Shown in pieces: positions 6,077 through 6,112 of a stretch of DNA of 6,112 bases. Origin of the DNA: an uncultured Clostridia bacterium (GTDB lineage Bacteria > Bacillota > Clostridia > TANB77 > CAG-508). The notes under the pieces were generated by a model. That model searched no databases, had not been told where the DNA came from, and saw only the letters and a program-made list of their open reading frames with translations. Every line of letters starts with the position of its first letter. The first letter of the stretch is position 1. The DNA lies in NCBI GenBank assembly GCA_949448405.1, contig CASTFX010000078.1, positions 1 through 6,112 on the forward strand, in the 5' to 3' direction. Both the position numbers and the translations under genes were made by a program.

Positions 6077-6112
6077 TTATAGCAAATCTGCTAAAGGACT
6101 ATAGTTTGTTTC
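6077..6112 (-). CDS. Possible 3' end of a leftward gene (partial)
   Basis: Read leftward from the window edge, one frame gives ETNYSPLADLL and a TAA stop at 6077-6079. The terminator hairpin 68 bases further on is oriented for a leftward transcript, which is the main reason to propose a gene. Eleven codons are too few to identify it, and the other two frames also end with stops nearby, so even the choice of frame is uncertain. Confidence 0.35.
   Translation of the reverse strand, partial: ETNYSPLADLL

Overview
The window looks like chromosome of an AT-rich, low-GC Gram-positive bacterium, most likely an uncultured member of the Clostridia. The evidence is strong AGGAGG ribosome binding sites, A/T-ending codons with arginine written mainly as AGA, a DUF1836 regulator gene, an endonuclease-type MutL and a probable sepF start.

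Layout, right to left. At the far right (6077-6112, minus) there may be the last codons of a gene, followed by a hairpin terminator at 5984-6009. A DUF1836 gene (5484-5972, plus) diverges from a minus-strand operon across a 185-bp intergenic region, which holds a promoter in each direction. The operon runs mutL (5298-2800), a small unrecognised membrane protein (2788-2377), miaA (2328-1405) and an HlyD-like membrane-anchored adaptor (1405-160). The genes are tightly packed: the small gene's ribosome binding site overlaps the mutL stop, and the adaptor's ATG overlaps the miaA stop. After a 128-bp gap with its own promoter, a gene that is probably sepF starts and leaves the window at position 1.

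The remarkable feature is in the small membrane gene, miaA and the adaptor gene. None of the three reads as one open frame. Each is restored to full, family-typical length by skipping a single base, at one, three and four places respectively. All eight places have the same form: an in-frame CGG followed by A, where the next triplet of the restored frame is GGA, glycine. The extra base is always C and the restored residue is always glycine, including glycines of the MiaA P-loop and GGTGLY motifs. The intact genes (mutL, 832 codons; DUF1836 gene, 162 codons) contain no in-frame CGG. CGG or CGGA in other codon phases does not disturb the frame. This suggests a genome that decodes CGGA as a four-base glycine codon, or shifts +1 at an unreadable CGG codon, rather than ordinary gene decay. 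A systematic sequence error cannot be excluded from this window alone.

Functionally, MutL (mismatch repair) and MiaA (tRNA A37 prenylation) are a common bacterial pairing. The adaptor and probable sepF belong to envelope and division functions. No tRNA, rRNA, CRISPR array or transposon was seen.
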